A stretch of DNA of 64,000 bases from Acinetobacter rathckeae (GCF_015627125.1 NZ_VTDO01000001.1:310001-374000); one strand, 5' to 3'; counted from the first letter of the stretch, positions 17,417 through 27,222 are shown. Numbers and translations are program-made. Notes: generated by a model not told the origin, from the letters alone.

Positions 17417-17439
17417 ACCGCCAGACTGGCGGTTTTTTT
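17417..17439 (+). terminator. Terminator after the ubiCA region
   Basis: ACCGCC / GGCGGT stem with a 5-nt loop followed by T7, between convergent genes. Confidence 0.85.
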
Positions 17440-17441
17440 AT

Positions 17442-17876
17442 TTAAGACAACAAATCTTGCCTAAGTTGTGTAGTGGATGGAATAGAGGTGTAGCGAAAGA
17501 CACGGTAGCCTGCCTGATTAAGCATGTAATCTCTCATGCGATCTTCTTCTTGTTTGTTGTTGTGGCTCGGGTCGTCAAGCTCAATAATGGCAACAACATT
17601 CATACTTTTTGTCGTAATAACAAAGTCGGTGACTTTTCGATTAAATTGATTACGAAACTTATAGTCTTGAGTGGTAATAAGTGCGCTAAAGGCGACTTGC
17701 GTGAGTACGTGGTGGTGAGGAAAAGCTTGAGTTAAACGCACAAACATCCGCGTTTCAAACTTGGTGATAATGGGGCGTGAAAAATAGTGCTGACGCTGTT
17801 TGAAGAAGATTTGCCATATGATGTAAATGGCAACTAAAAATATCGTAATAAAAATAATGTATTGTTGCATGGGCAT
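17442..17876 (-). CDS. DUF2726 domain protein with N-terminal membrane anchor
   Basis: A 144-aa protein with one transmembrane helix (about 6-24) followed by a DUF2726 domain. The domain shows R-K-V-T-D-F-V-I-T-T (about 80-89), A-I-I-E-L-D-D-P-S-H (about 96-105) and a D-R-M-R-D-Y-M-L-N-Q-A-G-Y-R-V-F-R-Y end. The D...E-x-D arrangement resembles PD-(D/E)xK nuclease-like folds, but I cannot show that it is active. It is convergent with the gene before it. A terminator for the upstream tRNA lies just before its start. Confidence 0.75.
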   Translation of the reverse strand: MPMQQYIIFITIFLVAIYIIWQIFFKQRQHYFSRPIITKFETRMFVRLTQAFPHHHVLTQVAFSALITTQDYKFRNQFNRKVTDFVITTKSMNVVAIIELDDPSHNNKQEEDRMRDYMLNQAGYRVFRYTSIPSTTQLRQDLLS

Positions 17877-17894
17877 GTCATTACCGAACAGTCA

Positions 17895-17927
17895 TAAAAA
17901 AACCCACTCAATATGTGAGTGGGTTTT
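17895..17927 (-). terminator. Terminator of the tRNA-Asn transcript
   Basis: AAACCCACTCA / TGAGTGGGTTT stem with a 5-nt loop. On the minus strand it is followed by T7, only a few bases after the tRNA 3' end. Confidence 0.85.
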
Positions 17928-17933
17928 AGAATT

Positions 17934-18009
17934 TGGCTCTCCAACCTGGGCTCGAACCAGGGACCTGCGGATTAACAGTCCGTCGCTCTACCGACTGAGC
18001 TATTGGAGA
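17934..18009 (-). tRNA. tRNA-Asn (anticodon GTT)
   Basis: A 76-nt cloverleaf on the minus strand: acceptor TCTCCAA pairs with TTGGAGA, D-arm with AGCTCAGTCGGTAGAGC, anticodon loop CTGTTAA with anticodon GTT, T-loop GGTTCGAGCC, discriminator G and an encoded CCA end. Positions 35-37 (GTT) assign Asn. It stands alone, with its own promoter and terminator. Confidence 0.97.
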
Positions 18010-18020
18010 ATCTGAAACGG

Positions 18021-18049
18021 ATTTTAGAGACTAGGCACTATTGAGTCAA
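18021..18049 (-). promoter_or_regulatory. Promoter of tRNA-Asn
   Basis: On the minus strand TTGACT, 17 bp, TAAAAT, followed by a CCG discriminator. The predicted start is a few bases before the mature 5' end at 18009. Confidence 0.75.
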
Positions 18050-18315
18050 GCATGATTGCAAAAAAACTGTAATAAATGCGGTTATTTGCTTTAAAAATGA
18101 TCTTTTGTAAGTTTTTTATACAACTTAAGCCTTCCCTCATTTTTTTAATATAGCTTTGCTGTGGTTATGTAAGTATGTACATAAGATATATTATTATTTT
18201 TTACATGAAAGACATGATTCATTCATGAATATGGTGAATACTATGTGCTTAAAAGTGATAAATAGTTTTATTTATACTGATAAACGCAATATGCTAAAAA
18301 AATTAAGGTTGTGCT
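18050..18315. other. Intergenic region between tRNA-Asn and the RND operon
   Basis: AT-rich DNA without a supported gene. It must hold the promoter of the efflux operon, but I cannot single out a regulator site, and no regulator gene is adjacent. Confidence 0.4.
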
Positions 18316-19509
18316 ATGTCTGGAAAAATAAAAGCCATTATATGGTTTGTTGTGGCCGTGGTGGTTTGTGTGGGTGCTTATTTATATTTTAAAGCACAAC
18401 CAGCTAAAGATGATAAAGCAAATATGAAAATGAATAGAGATACACCGGTGCAAGTCGGCTCGGTGTCGTCTCAAGATGTTGCTGTACAGTTAAGTGCTTT
18501 GGGTACGGTGGTTGCAGATAAAACGGTGACAGTGACCAGCCGAATTACAGGGCACTTACAACAAGTGTATTTCCAAGAAGGGCAGTATGTAAAACAAGGG
18601 CAGTTATTGGCTCAAATTGATGTTAAACCTTATCAAGCTACTTTAGAGCAATATCAGGGTACATTATCAGAAAGCCAAGCACAGCTCAAAAATGCGCAAC
18701 TCACCCTTGCACGTTATCAGCGTTTATATGAAAAAGATTCGATTGCTAAACAAGACTTAGACACACAAATGGCAACGACTACTCAGTACCAAGGTGCAGT
18801 AAAGTCTGCTGAAGGTCAAATTAAAACGGCTGCGTTGAATATTCAGTATGGGCGTATTACCGCTCCAATTTCAGGCTATATTGGTTTAAGAAAAATAGAT
18901 GTGGGCAATGCAGTGAGTGCAGACAGTACAAGTATTGCTGTAATCACGCAAATGCAACCGATGGCGGTCACTTTTAATATTCCACAAGCCAATATTTCTA
19001 ATATTATTCAGCCATTACGAGATGGCGGTGCATTGCCAGTAGATGCCTTTGACCAATCTGGTACACAACAGATTGCACAAGGGCAAGTAAAAGTCATTAG
19101 TAATGAGATTGACAGTACGACAGGCACGGTGATGCTAAAAGCCATGTTTGACAATAAAAATAATGCATTATTTCCAAATCAGTTCGTCAATATTAAATTA
19201 AAGGTGAATACCTTAAAAGATGCTTTAGTGGTACCAAGTGCAGCAGTACAGGTAGGCACGAGTGGAAAATATGTATTTGTGATTGATGAGCAATCTACAG
19301 CCCATAAAGTCACAGTGACAACAGGCCCAGAAACGGGCAATAACCAAGTTGTTGTATTAACAGGCTTAAAGGCAGGGCAAAATGTAGTAACCAGTGGCAG
19401 TAGCTCATTGGGGAATGGCAGTAAGGTGAAGATTGTTACCCCTGAAAAAGTCGATGTGAGTGTCTTAGATGCTGCAAAACAGCATGAACATAACAAACGC
19501 CCACGTTGA
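18316..19509 (+). CDS. RND efflux membrane fusion protein (MdtA/MuxA-like)
   Basis: Periplasmic adaptor of a tripartite drug pump. After an N-terminal membrane anchor (about 5-22), the order is a beta-barrel start (P-V-Q-V-G-S-V), a lipoyl half (G-H-L-Q-Q-V-Y-F-Q-E-G-Q-Y-V-K-Q-G-Q-L-L-A-Q-I-D near residue 80), a Gln-rich alpha-hairpin (about 110-165), the second lipoyl half (I-T-A-P-I-S-G-Y-I-G) and a membrane-proximal domain. There is no lipobox. It is 397 aa and is the first gene of a four-gene operon, 13 nt before the first pump gene. Confidence 0.9.
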   Translation: MSGKIKAIIWFVVAVVVCVGAYLYFKAQPAKDDKANMKMNRDTPVQVGSVSSQDVAVQLSALGTVVADKTVTVTSRITGHLQQVYFQEGQYVKQGQLLAQIDVKPYQATLEQYQGTLSESQAQLKNAQLTLARYQRLYEKDSIAKQDLDTQMATTTQYQGAVKSAEGQIKTAALNIQYGRITAPISGYIGLRKIDVGNAVSADSTSIAVITQMQPMAVTFNIPQANISNIIQPLRDGGALPVDAFDQSGTQQIAQGQVKVISNEIDSTTGTVMLKAMFDNKNNALFPNQFVNIKLKVNTLKDALVVPSAAVQVGTSGKYVFVIDEQSTAHKVTVTTGPETGNNQVVVLTGLKAGQNVVTSGSSSLGNGSKVKIVTPEKVDVSVLDAAKQHEHNKRPR

Positions 19510-19522
19510 TGAGTAATGTCTT

Positions 19523-22500
19523 ATGAATCCATCTCGTATTTTTATTGAGCGACCCGTTGCCACACTACTGCTCATGATTGCAGTGGTGCTCACAGGGATA
19601 TTGGGCTATAAAAACCTCTCTATTTCTGCACTACCAGAAGTTGATTACCCTGTCATACAAGTCACAACCCTATTTCCAGGGGCAGGGCCTGAGGTCATGA
19701 CCAGTGGTGTGACTGCACCGTTAGAACGTCAGCTTGGCCAAATGGCTGGCTTAAATCAAATGTACTCAACCACATCTGGCGGTGCTTCAGTTATTACATT
19801 AAAGTTTGGTTTAAGCACCTCTTTAGATGTTGCAGAACAAGAAGTACAGGCGGCCATTAATGTGGCGGACTCTTTACTACCGAGCGGGTTACCCAACAAG
19901 CCAAGCTATAAAAAAGTAAACCCTGCAGACACAGCAATTTTAACTCTAGCGGCTACATCTGAAACATTGCCATTAACGCAAGTACAAGACTTGTTAAATA
20001 ATCGTGTTGCACTCAAGTTGTCACAAATTTCTGGGGTAGGCTTAGTCACCCTTGCAGGTGGGCAACAAACCGCAGTACGGATTAAAGCCAATCCAACTTT
20101 ATTGGCACAGCACGGTCTGGCATTAAGTAATATTTTAACGGTTGTGAATGCGGCTAATGTCAATGGTTCAAAGGGGGGCTTTGATGGCGTGAGTCAGTCT
20201 ATTACCATTGAAACCAATGACCAATTACGCAGTGCCGATGAATATAAAAATTTAGTATTAAAGTACAACAATGGCAGTGCCATTTATTTAAAAGATGTGG
20301 CTGATGTTGAGCAAGCACCGCAAGACTTGTATCAAAGTGCATCTGCCAATGGTCAACCTGCAATTATTGTCAATGTGCAAAGACAACCTGGCACCAATGT
20401 GGTGGCGATTGTAGACAGTATTCGTAAACAATTACCTGCATTACAAGCGAGTTTACCTGACTCTGTAAAGCTCACCGTATTATCTGACCGTACCCAAACC
20501 ATTCGTGCTTCTATTCATGACGTACAGTTTGAGTTAGTACTTGCCATGTGTTTGGTAGTGATGGTGTCTTTCTTATTTTTAAGAACGTTTGCTGCCACAT
20601 TTATTCCAAGTATTACCGTGCCATTGTCAATTATTGGTACATTTGGTGTTATGTATTTGGCAGGTTTTTCCCTCAATAATCTCACGCTCATGGCATTAAC
20701 CATTGCCACAGGTTTTGTGATTGATGATGCCATTGTGGTGGTGGAAAATATACAACGCCATATCGAACGTGGTGATTCGCCGATGCAGGCGGCACTAAAA
20801 GGGTCTAAAGAAATTGGTTTTACCATTATTTCACTGACCATTTCTTTAATTGCCGTGCTGATTCCTTTGCTATTTATGGGCGATGTGATTGGGCGTTTAT
20901 TTAGAGAGTTTTCCATCACGCTTGCGGTGTCTATTGTAGTGTCGATGATTGTTTCATTGACCCTGACCCCGATGTTAAGTGCGTATTTACTCAAACATAT
21001 TCCCGAAAATGAGCATAATCGTGTTGCACAAGCTTTTGGTCGAGGTTTTGAAAAGTTATTGCGTGGCTATGAGCAGTGCTTGAAATGGGTATTGGCACAT
21101 CAGGGCTTTACCTTATTGGTTGCAGTAGCCACTTTGTTTGTAACAGTTGCTTTATATGTATTTATTCCAAAAGGATTTTTCCCTACACAAGACACGGGCC
21201 TAATTCAAGCAACTACGATTGCACCGCAAGATATTTCTTTTGCTGAAATGTCACAAAGGCAACAAGCATTGGTGAATGTATTACGTAAAGACCCTGCAGT
21301 AGATGCGATTTCTTCTGTGGTAGGGGTAGATGCAGCCAATAACAGCACTTTAAATGCAGGTCGTTTACAGATTAGTCTGAAAGATTTTTCTGAGCGAGAT
21401 GGCGCAGACACAGTGATTGCCCGTTTGAAGCAAGATGCTGAACAAGTGGCAGGCATCTCGTTATATGCGATTAAGAGCCAAGATTTGAGTGTTGATGACC
21501 AAGTCACGCCAAGCCAATATCAGTTTAGTTTAGATACTCCAGATCAAAAGGATTTAGAAGTTTGGACACCCAAAATGTTGCATGCCATGCAAGAAAGTCC
21601 AATTTTTCGTGATGTGACGGAAAACTTGCAAAATCAAGCCAAAGTGGCCTATGTAAATATTAATCGGGTAGAGGCGAGTCGTTATGGCTTAACGGCGACA
21701 GACATCGATAATGCACTATACAATGCCTTTGGACAGCGCTTAATTTCAACTATTTACACACAAGCCAATCAGTACCGTGTGGTTTTAGAAGTGAATGAGC
21801 AGTACAAAAAAGACATGTCTGCATTTTCAAATATCTACTTGGCCAATGCCAATAGTTCAACCACGAGTACCACAACAACATCGACCACCAGTACTACAAC
21901 AAACCCTTCAATGGTGCCTTTAAGTAATCTGGTGAGTATTTCTGAGCGTACAGGGTATTTAAACTATACACGTATCGACCAAACGCCTGCGGTGACTTTT
22001 TCATTCAATTTGGCATCGGGTTATACCTTAGATGATGCGAATGTCGCTTTGACAAACATTCAGTCAGAGATACAACTTCCCCATACCGTGAATTTTAAGG
22101 CGCAAGGGGCTTTACTTGCCTATACATCTACAGGGGCAAATACTTTATGGCTGATTTTAGCGGCTGTAGTGACCATGTATATTGTATTGGGTATTTTATA
22201 TGAGAGTTGGATTCACCCAATTACGGTATTGTCGACTTTACCTTCGGCAGCCATTGGTGCATTGCTCGCACTGCGTTTGAGCGGTACAGAATTTTCTTTA
22301 ATTGCATTGATTGGTGTTATTTTGCTGATTGGTATTGTGAAAAAGAATGCCATTATGCTGATTGACTTTGCAATAGAGGAAAAGGCGCAAGGCAAGTCAG
22401 CCAGTGATGCCATTTACCAAGCCTGTATTTTACGTTTTAGACCCATTTTAATGACCACCTGTGCGGCCTTACTTGGTGCTGTTCCTCTGATGTTTGCAGC

Positions 22501-22657
22501 AGGCTCGGGAGCTGAGTTACGTCAACCTTTAGGTTTAGTGATTGTGGGCGGACTTATTTTTAGCCAACTGCTGACCTTATTTACGACGCCCGTGATTTAT
22601 TTGGCTTTTGAGCGTTTGGTAACGCCTCACAAAAAAGATTTACCCGTGGAGCGTTAA
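19523..22657 (+). CDS. RND efflux permease, MdtB/MuxB-like
   Basis: Inner membrane proton/drug antiporter of the HAE-1 RND family. It starts M-N-P-S-R-I-F-I-E-R-P-V-A-T like MdtB/MuxB. The TM4 proton-relay segment G-F-V-I-D-D-A-I-V-V-V-E-N (about 398-410) carries the two key Asp residues, and I-G-I-V-K-K-N-A-I-M-L-I-D-F-A occurs in the C-terminal half. Two large periplasmic loops are present. Residues 778-793 are an uninterrupted tract of only Ser and Thr, which I do not know from E. coli MdtB. It is followed after one nucleotide by a second, different permease, as in heterotrimeric MdtBC/MuxBC pumps. Confidence 0.9.
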   Translation: MNPSRIFIERPVATLLLMIAVVLTGILGYKNLSISALPEVDYPVIQVTTLFPGAGPEVMTSGVTAPLERQLGQMAGLNQMYSTTSGGASVITLKFGLSTSLDVAEQEVQAAINVADSLLPSGLPNKPSYKKVNPADTAILTLAATSETLPLTQVQDLLNNRVALKLSQISGVGLVTLAGGQQTAVRIKANPTLLAQHGLALSNILTVVNAANVNGSKGGFDGVSQSITIETNDQLRSADEYKNLVLKYNNGSAIYLKDVADVEQAPQDLYQSASANGQPAIIVNVQRQPGTNVVAIVDSIRKQLPALQASLPDSVKLTVLSDRTQTIRASIHDVQFELVLAMCLVVMVSFLFLRTFAATFIPSITVPLSIIGTFGVMYLAGFSLNNLTLMALTIATGFVIDDAIVVVENIQRHIERGDSPMQAALKGSKEIGFTIISLTISLIAVLIPLLFMGDVIGRLFREFSITLAVSIVVSMIVSLTLTPMLSAYLLKHIPENEHNRVAQAFGRGFEKLLRGYEQCLKWVLAHQGFTLLVAVATLFVTVALYVFIPKGFFPTQDTGLIQATTIAPQDISFAEMSQRQQALVNVLRKDPAVDAISSVVGVDAANNSTLNAGRLQISLKDFSERDGADTVIARLKQDAEQVAGISLYAIKSQDLSVDDQVTPSQYQFSLDTPDQKDLEVWTPKMLHAMQESPIFRDVTENLQNQAKVAYVNINRVEASRYGLTATDIDNALYNAFGQRLISTIYTQANQYRVVLEVNEQYKKDMSAFSNIYLANANSSTTSTTTTSTTSTTTNPSMVPLSNLVSISERTGYLNYTRIDQTPAVTFSFNLASGYTLDDANVALTNIQSEIQLPHTVNFKAQGALLAYTSTGANTLWLILAAVVTMYIVLGILYESWIHPITVLSTLPSAAIGALLALRLSGTEFSLIALIGVILLIGIVKKNAIMLIDFAIEEKAQGKSASDAIYQACILRFRPILMTTCAALLGAVPLMFAAGSGAELRQPLGLVIVGGLIFSQLLTLFTTPVIYLAFERLVTPHKKDLPVER

Positions 22658-22658
22658 T

Positions 22659-25600
22659 ATGAACTTTTCTAAGGTTTTTATTTTACGCCCGATTGCAACG
22701 TGGCTTTTAAGTCTTGCGATTACCTTACTTGGTGCGTTGGCTTTTTATTTGATGCCTGTTGCACCGATGCCGAAAGTGGAAATTCCAACCATTATGGTTC
22801 AGGCGAGTTTGGCAGGTGCAAGCCCTGAAACAATGGCTGCGACAGTTGCCACGCCGTTAGAACGTGCCATGGGGCAAATTGCAGGGGTGACTGAGCTGAC
22901 TTCAAGTAGTGGGCAAGGTTCAACCAATGTCGTGATTCAGTTTGACTTGAGCAAAGACATTAATAGTGCGGCAAGAGAAGTTCAAGCAGCGATTAACGCT
23001 GCACGAAGTTTACTGCCAAGCAGCATGAAAACGTTGCCAACGTATAAAAAAGCCAATCCATCAGATGCTCCGATTGTCATTTTGTCACTCACCTCAACGC
23101 ACTTAAGCCGAGGGCAATTGTATGACTTTGCTTCAAGTAAGCTACAACAAAAAATAGCCCAAATTCAGGGTGTGGGTCAGGTCTCTATTCGAGGCAGTGC
23201 ATTACCTGCGGTGCGAGTTGGCTTAGAGCCTAAAAAGTTAGAAAGCTACGGTATTTCTTTAGATACAGTACGCACGGCAATTAATAATGCGACCACAAAT
23301 AGCCCAAGAGGGTTATTAACGAATGATCATCAAACCTTCTGGATTGATGCCAATGGTCAGTTAACCAAAGCTGCAGATTATCAAAATGTAGTAGTGGCAT
23401 ACCGCAATGGGGCAGCGGTGTATTTAAAAGATGTTGCCTCTGTTGTGGACGCTACACAAGATATTTATGCGGCAGGCTATTTAAATAATCAGCCTGCGGT
23501 GATGATTTCAGTCACACGCCAAGCCAATGCCAATATGCTACAGACCATCGATGCTTTAAAAGCAGAAATGCCTGTACTGAATAGTATGTTGCCAAGTGAT
23601 ACTACATTAACATTTACCATTGACCGATCACCACTGACGCGTAGTGCGCTACATGACACCGAAATAACACTCGTAATCGCCATTTTATTGGTGATAGCAG
23701 TGGTGTTTTTATTTTTACGTAATCGCCGTGCACTGATTATTCCTGCCATTGCTTTGCCAATCTCGATTGTCAGTACATTTTCTGCCATGTATCTATTGGG
23801 TTATACCTTAGATTCACTGTCGATGTTGGCTTTGATTATTGCGACAGGTTTTGTGGTTGATGATGCGATTGTGGTACTAGAAAATATTAGCCGACATTTG
23901 GAAGAAGGAAAAACGCCGTTACAAGCCGCTTTAGATGGTAGCCGAGAAATTGGTTTTACTGTCGTGTCTATGACCGCATCATTAATTGCTGTATTTATTC
24001 CATTGTTGTTAATGGGCGGTATTTTAGGGCGTTTGTTTCGAGAGTTTGCGGTTACGCTGTCGGTGTCGTTGTTATTTTCTTTATTTGTCTCACTCACACT
24101 TACCCCAATGTTGTGTGCCAAATTACTTAAATCTGCACCACATAGCGAAACAAAAGGGTGGTTTTATGGTGCGATTGAACGTGGTTTAACAGGGCTACAT
24201 CAAGCATATATGCGTAGTTTGGCTGTGATAATGCGGCATAAAAAACTCACCATGTTCAGCCTGTTACTCACGGTCATTGGTAATGTCTATTTGTATACTG
24301 CTGTTGAAAAGGGTTTTTTCCCAGATCAGGACACAGGTATTTTAATGGGCATGGTTCGTGCCGATCAAAACATTAGTTATCAAGCATTTGAGCCAAAGTT
24401 AAAAACCATTGCAGATCAGTTGATGAAAGATCCAAATATTCAATATGTGATGTCATCGACAGGAGGCAGTGGGTTTGGTGCACGAAATACAGGCACATTT
24501 TTTATTCGTTTAAAGGATTTGAGCGAACGTAAAGAATCTGCCATGCAAATTGCCAATCGTTTAAGTATGACGACGCAGAATATGGCAGGGGTATCACTGT
24601 TTTTGATGCCTGCACAAGACTTGCGTTTGGGTGGGCGTAGTGCGAATGCAACGTATCAATATAGTTTGCAGTCAGATGACTTAACTGAGCTTAGAACATG
24701 GAGTCCAACGGTATATGCTGCACTGAAAGGCTTGCCACAACTTACCAGTGTAGACAGTGATTCTCAAACGGGTGGCCAAGAAGTTCGCGTGGTGATTGAC
24801 CGTGAGGCGGCAACGCGTTATGGCTTAAATGTCGAAGATATAGACACATTTTTAAATAATGCCTTTAGCCAAAGACAAATTGCCACACAATATAAAATGC
24901 TTAACCAATATTACACCATTATTGGTTTAGCGGAGCAGTACACTAAAGATCCGCAAATTTTAAATCAACTGCATGTGTTAAATAGTAGTAATGAACCCAT
25001 TCCTGTGTCTGCTTTTGCACACTTAGAGTATGCTAATACGGCACTTTCAGTTGCACACCAAGATCAAATGGCCACCACAACCATTGCTTTTAATTTGGCT
25101 GATGGCGTGTCTTTGCAACAAGCACAGCAGGCAATTGATGAAACCATGACACGGATTGGTTTACCAAGCAGTATTCATGGCAGTTTACAAGGCACTGCTA
25201 AGTTGTATGCTGCCTTGGCACAAGATATACCGTGGTTAATTCTATGTGCACTACTCACCATTTATATTTTATTGGGTGTGTTATATGAAAGTTGGATTCA
25301 TCCTTTAACGATTTTATCGACCTTACCTTCTGCGGGTGTGGGGGCATTGATTTTATTATTGCTTACCAAGACTCAGTTTACGGTCATTGCCATGATTGGT
25401 GTTTTACTGTTGATTGGTATTGTGAAAAAGAATGCCATTTTAATGGTCGACTTTGCTTTAGAGGCCGAGCGTAAACAACATCAGTCCCCCGAACAGTCCA
25501 TTGTAGAGGCATGTGCTAAGCGTTTTAGACCGATTTTAATGACCACGCTGGCTGCTTTTTGTGGGGCATTGCCTTTAATTTTAGAAACAGGCGGTAATGC

Positions 25601-25778
25601 GGAAATTCATCGACCACTTGGGTATGCCATTTGTGGTGGTTTAGTGGTGAGTCAAATTTTGACATTGTATACAACCCCTGTGATTTACGTATATTTAGAT
25701 CGTTTTGCAACGTGGGTTAAAAGTCGTTGGGTGGCATGGTATCAACCATCGGCTAAAGATCATTCTCAAGGGCATTGA
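22659..25778 (+). CDS. RND efflux permease, MdtC/MuxC-like
   Basis: Second RND pump subunit (1039 aa), a distant sequence relative of the one before it. G-F-V-V-D-D-A-I-V-V-L-E-N (about 401-413) gives the proton-relay Asp pair. The opening M-N-F-S-K-V-F-I-L-R-P-I-A-T-W-L-L and the G-I-V-K-K-N-A-I-L-M-V-D-F-A segment are typical. In known MdtBC and MuxBC pumps the two proteins form a mixed trimer, and I infer the same here from the pairing and 1-nt spacing. The stop TGA is followed by T and the ATG of the outer membrane factor. Confidence 0.9.
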   Translation: MNFSKVFILRPIATWLLSLAITLLGALAFYLMPVAPMPKVEIPTIMVQASLAGASPETMAATVATPLERAMGQIAGVTELTSSSGQGSTNVVIQFDLSKDINSAAREVQAAINAARSLLPSSMKTLPTYKKANPSDAPIVILSLTSTHLSRGQLYDFASSKLQQKIAQIQGVGQVSIRGSALPAVRVGLEPKKLESYGISLDTVRTAINNATTNSPRGLLTNDHQTFWIDANGQLTKAADYQNVVVAYRNGAAVYLKDVASVVDATQDIYAAGYLNNQPAVMISVTRQANANMLQTIDALKAEMPVLNSMLPSDTTLTFTIDRSPLTRSALHDTEITLVIAILLVIAVVFLFLRNRRALIIPAIALPISIVSTFSAMYLLGYTLDSLSMLALIIATGFVVDDAIVVLENISRHLEEGKTPLQAALDGSREIGFTVVSMTASLIAVFIPLLLMGGILGRLFREFAVTLSVSLLFSLFVSLTLTPMLCAKLLKSAPHSETKGWFYGAIERGLTGLHQAYMRSLAVIMRHKKLTMFSLLLTVIGNVYLYTAVEKGFFPDQDTGILMGMVRADQNISYQAFEPKLKTIADQLMKDPNIQYVMSSTGGSGFGARNTGTFFIRLKDLSERKESAMQIANRLSMTTQNMAGVSLFLMPAQDLRLGGRSANATYQYSLQSDDLTELRTWSPTVYAALKGLPQLTSVDSDSQTGGQEVRVVIDREAATRYGLNVEDIDTFLNNAFSQRQIATQYKMLNQYYTIIGLAEQYTKDPQILNQLHVLNSSNEPIPVSAFAHLEYANTALSVAHQDQMATTTIAFNLADGVSLQQAQQAIDETMTRIGLPSSIHGSLQGTAKLYAALAQDIPWLILCALLTIYILLGVLYESWIHPLTILSTLPSAGVGALILLLLTKTQFTVIAMIGVLLLIGIVKKNAILMVDFALEAERKQHQSPEQSIVEACAKRFRPILMTTLAAFCGALPLILETGGNAEIHRPLGYAICGGLVVSQILTLYTTPVIYVYLDRFATWVKSRWVAWYQPSAKDHSQGH

Positions 25779-25779
25779 T

Positions 25780-27183
25780 ATGTTAAAAAATAAAATTGTT
25801 CAGTCATTATGCGTATTACTGCCTGTATATGCACTCACAGGGTGTATGGTTGGGCCAACGTATCAGGCCCCACAGGTGAGTATGCCTGTACAGTATAAAT
25901 CTTTGGCAGGTTGGAAAGTGGCTGAGCCAAAAGATACAGTGGCACGTGGGGCATGGTGGGAAGTGTATCAAGACCCTATTTTGAACCAACTAGAACAACA
26001 GGTGCAGCTATCTAACCAAAATGTTGCACAATATGTGGCAAAGTATCAGCAGGCGATGGCATTGGTGTCATCATCAAAAAGTAGTTTGCTCCCCAGTGTA
26101 ACGGCAACGCCTACAGCGACACGTGCACAAAAAACCTCAAGTAGCTCGAGTGACCGTGTGAGTAATAGTTATGCTGCCAGTGTAGGGGCATCATGGGAGC
26201 TTGATTTATGGGGCAAGTTACGCCGTCAGGTCGATGAGAATAAAGCCAGTGCTGTGGCAAGTGAAGCAGACCTTGCCAATGCCACGTTAAGCATACAGTC
26301 GAGTTTGGCTCAAAGTTATTTTGCTTTGCGTATTTTAGATCAGCGTATAGATTTATATGCACATACCATTACGATTTACGAAAAATATTGCCGTGTATTA
26401 GAAGCAAAATATAAAGAAGGCATGATCGCTAAATCTGATCTGACCCAAGCACAGCAGTCGTTGTATAGTGCACAAGCATCGAAAGAAGACTTAACTTGGC
26501 AACGTGCACAGTATGAGCATGCAATAGCAGTCTTTGTTGGTAAAGCCCCTGCTGAATTTGATTTGGCTAAGCAGGTGAGTTTAAAACTGTATGTACCCAA
26601 TGTGCCTAATACGTTACCAAGTGAGTTATTAGAGCGTCGCCCAGATATTGCCGCTGCAGAGCGTCGCGTGGCAGCGGCCAATGAAGCGATTGGTATTGCC
26701 ATTGCAGGATATTTTCCAAGTCTGAGCCTGTCTGGCAGTTTAGGGTCAAGTAGTAGCCATTTTTCACAGCTCTTTTCTGCCAGTACAGCGATTTGGTCTT
26801 TGGGTGCATCTGCATCACAAACGTTATTAGATTTTGGTGCAAACAAAGCCAAAGTGGCATCATCTCGTGCAGCGTATGATGAAACCGTCGCAAGTTATAG
26901 ACAAACGGTGTTAGATGCCATGCAAACAGTTGAAGACAGCCTTGTAAAATCGGGTAGTTTACAGCTTCAGTTACAAGCACAGCAAAAGGCGCTACAAGCT
27001 GCGACAGAGTCTGCCCGTATTTATCGTAATCAGTATGATGAGGGTATGATTGATTATGCCAATGTGGCAACGACAGAGGCGACACGTTTAAGCAGTCAGC
27101 AAAGCATTTTACAAACACAATCTACGCAATTACAAAATAGTGTGGCATTAATTGTGGCGCTTGGCGGTGGGTGGCATCATTAA
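25780..27183 (+). CDS. Outer membrane efflux lipoprotein (NodT/OprM family)
   Basis: TolC-like channel that completes the pump. The lipoprotein signal ends in Y-A-L-T-G-C with lipidated Cys22, followed by M-V-G-P-T-Y-Q-A-P, the usual NodT-family start. Two OEP repeats follow, with S-W-E-L-D-L-W-G-K-L-R-R-Q-V-D-E-N-K-A near residue 140 and L-L-E-R-R-P-D-I-A-A-A-E-R-R-V-A-A-A-N near 285. A longer frame opens at 25705 inside the preceding gene, but the lipoprotein signal fixes the start at 25780 (467 aa). An operon with its own channel resembles Pseudomonas muxABC-opmB more than E. coli mdtABC. Confidence 0.9.
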   Translation: MLKNKIVQSLCVLLPVYALTGCMVGPTYQAPQVSMPVQYKSLAGWKVAEPKDTVARGAWWEVYQDPILNQLEQQVQLSNQNVAQYVAKYQQAMALVSSSKSSLLPSVTATPTATRAQKTSSSSSDRVSNSYAASVGASWELDLWGKLRRQVDENKASAVASEADLANATLSIQSSLAQSYFALRILDQRIDLYAHTITIYEKYCRVLEAKYKEGMIAKSDLTQAQQSLYSAQASKEDLTWQRAQYEHAIAVFVGKAPAEFDLAKQVSLKLYVPNVPNTLPSELLERRPDIAAAERRVAAANEAIGIAIAGYFPSLSLSGSLGSSSSHFSQLFSASTAIWSLGASASQTLLDFGANKAKVASSRAAYDETVASYRQTVLDAMQTVEDSLVKSGSLQLQLQAQQKALQAATESARIYRNQYDEGMIDYANVATTEATRLSSQQSILQTQSTQLQNSVALIVALGGGWHH

Positions 27184-27186
27184 ATG

Positions 27187-27222
27187 CTTGGGTCACAGTT
27201 ATTTTAGTGACCCAGTATTTTT
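27187..27222 (+). terminator. Terminator of the RND operon
   Basis: TGGGTCAC / GTGACCCA stem followed by GTATTTTT, just after the outer membrane factor stop. Confidence 0.8.

Noticed and set aside
17827-18015. 62-aa plus-strand frame across the tRNA-Asn gene
   Set aside because: It is the complement of a complete tRNA with its terminator, so it cannot be a protein gene.
20515-20994. 159-aa minus-strand frame in the MdtB-like gene
   Set aside because: Antisense to a conserved RND permease and caused by its codon bias.
26376-27118. Two overlapping antisense frames of 158 and 170 aa in the outer membrane factor gene
   Set aside because: Both lie opposite a complete OprM-family gene and have no start signals or known domains.
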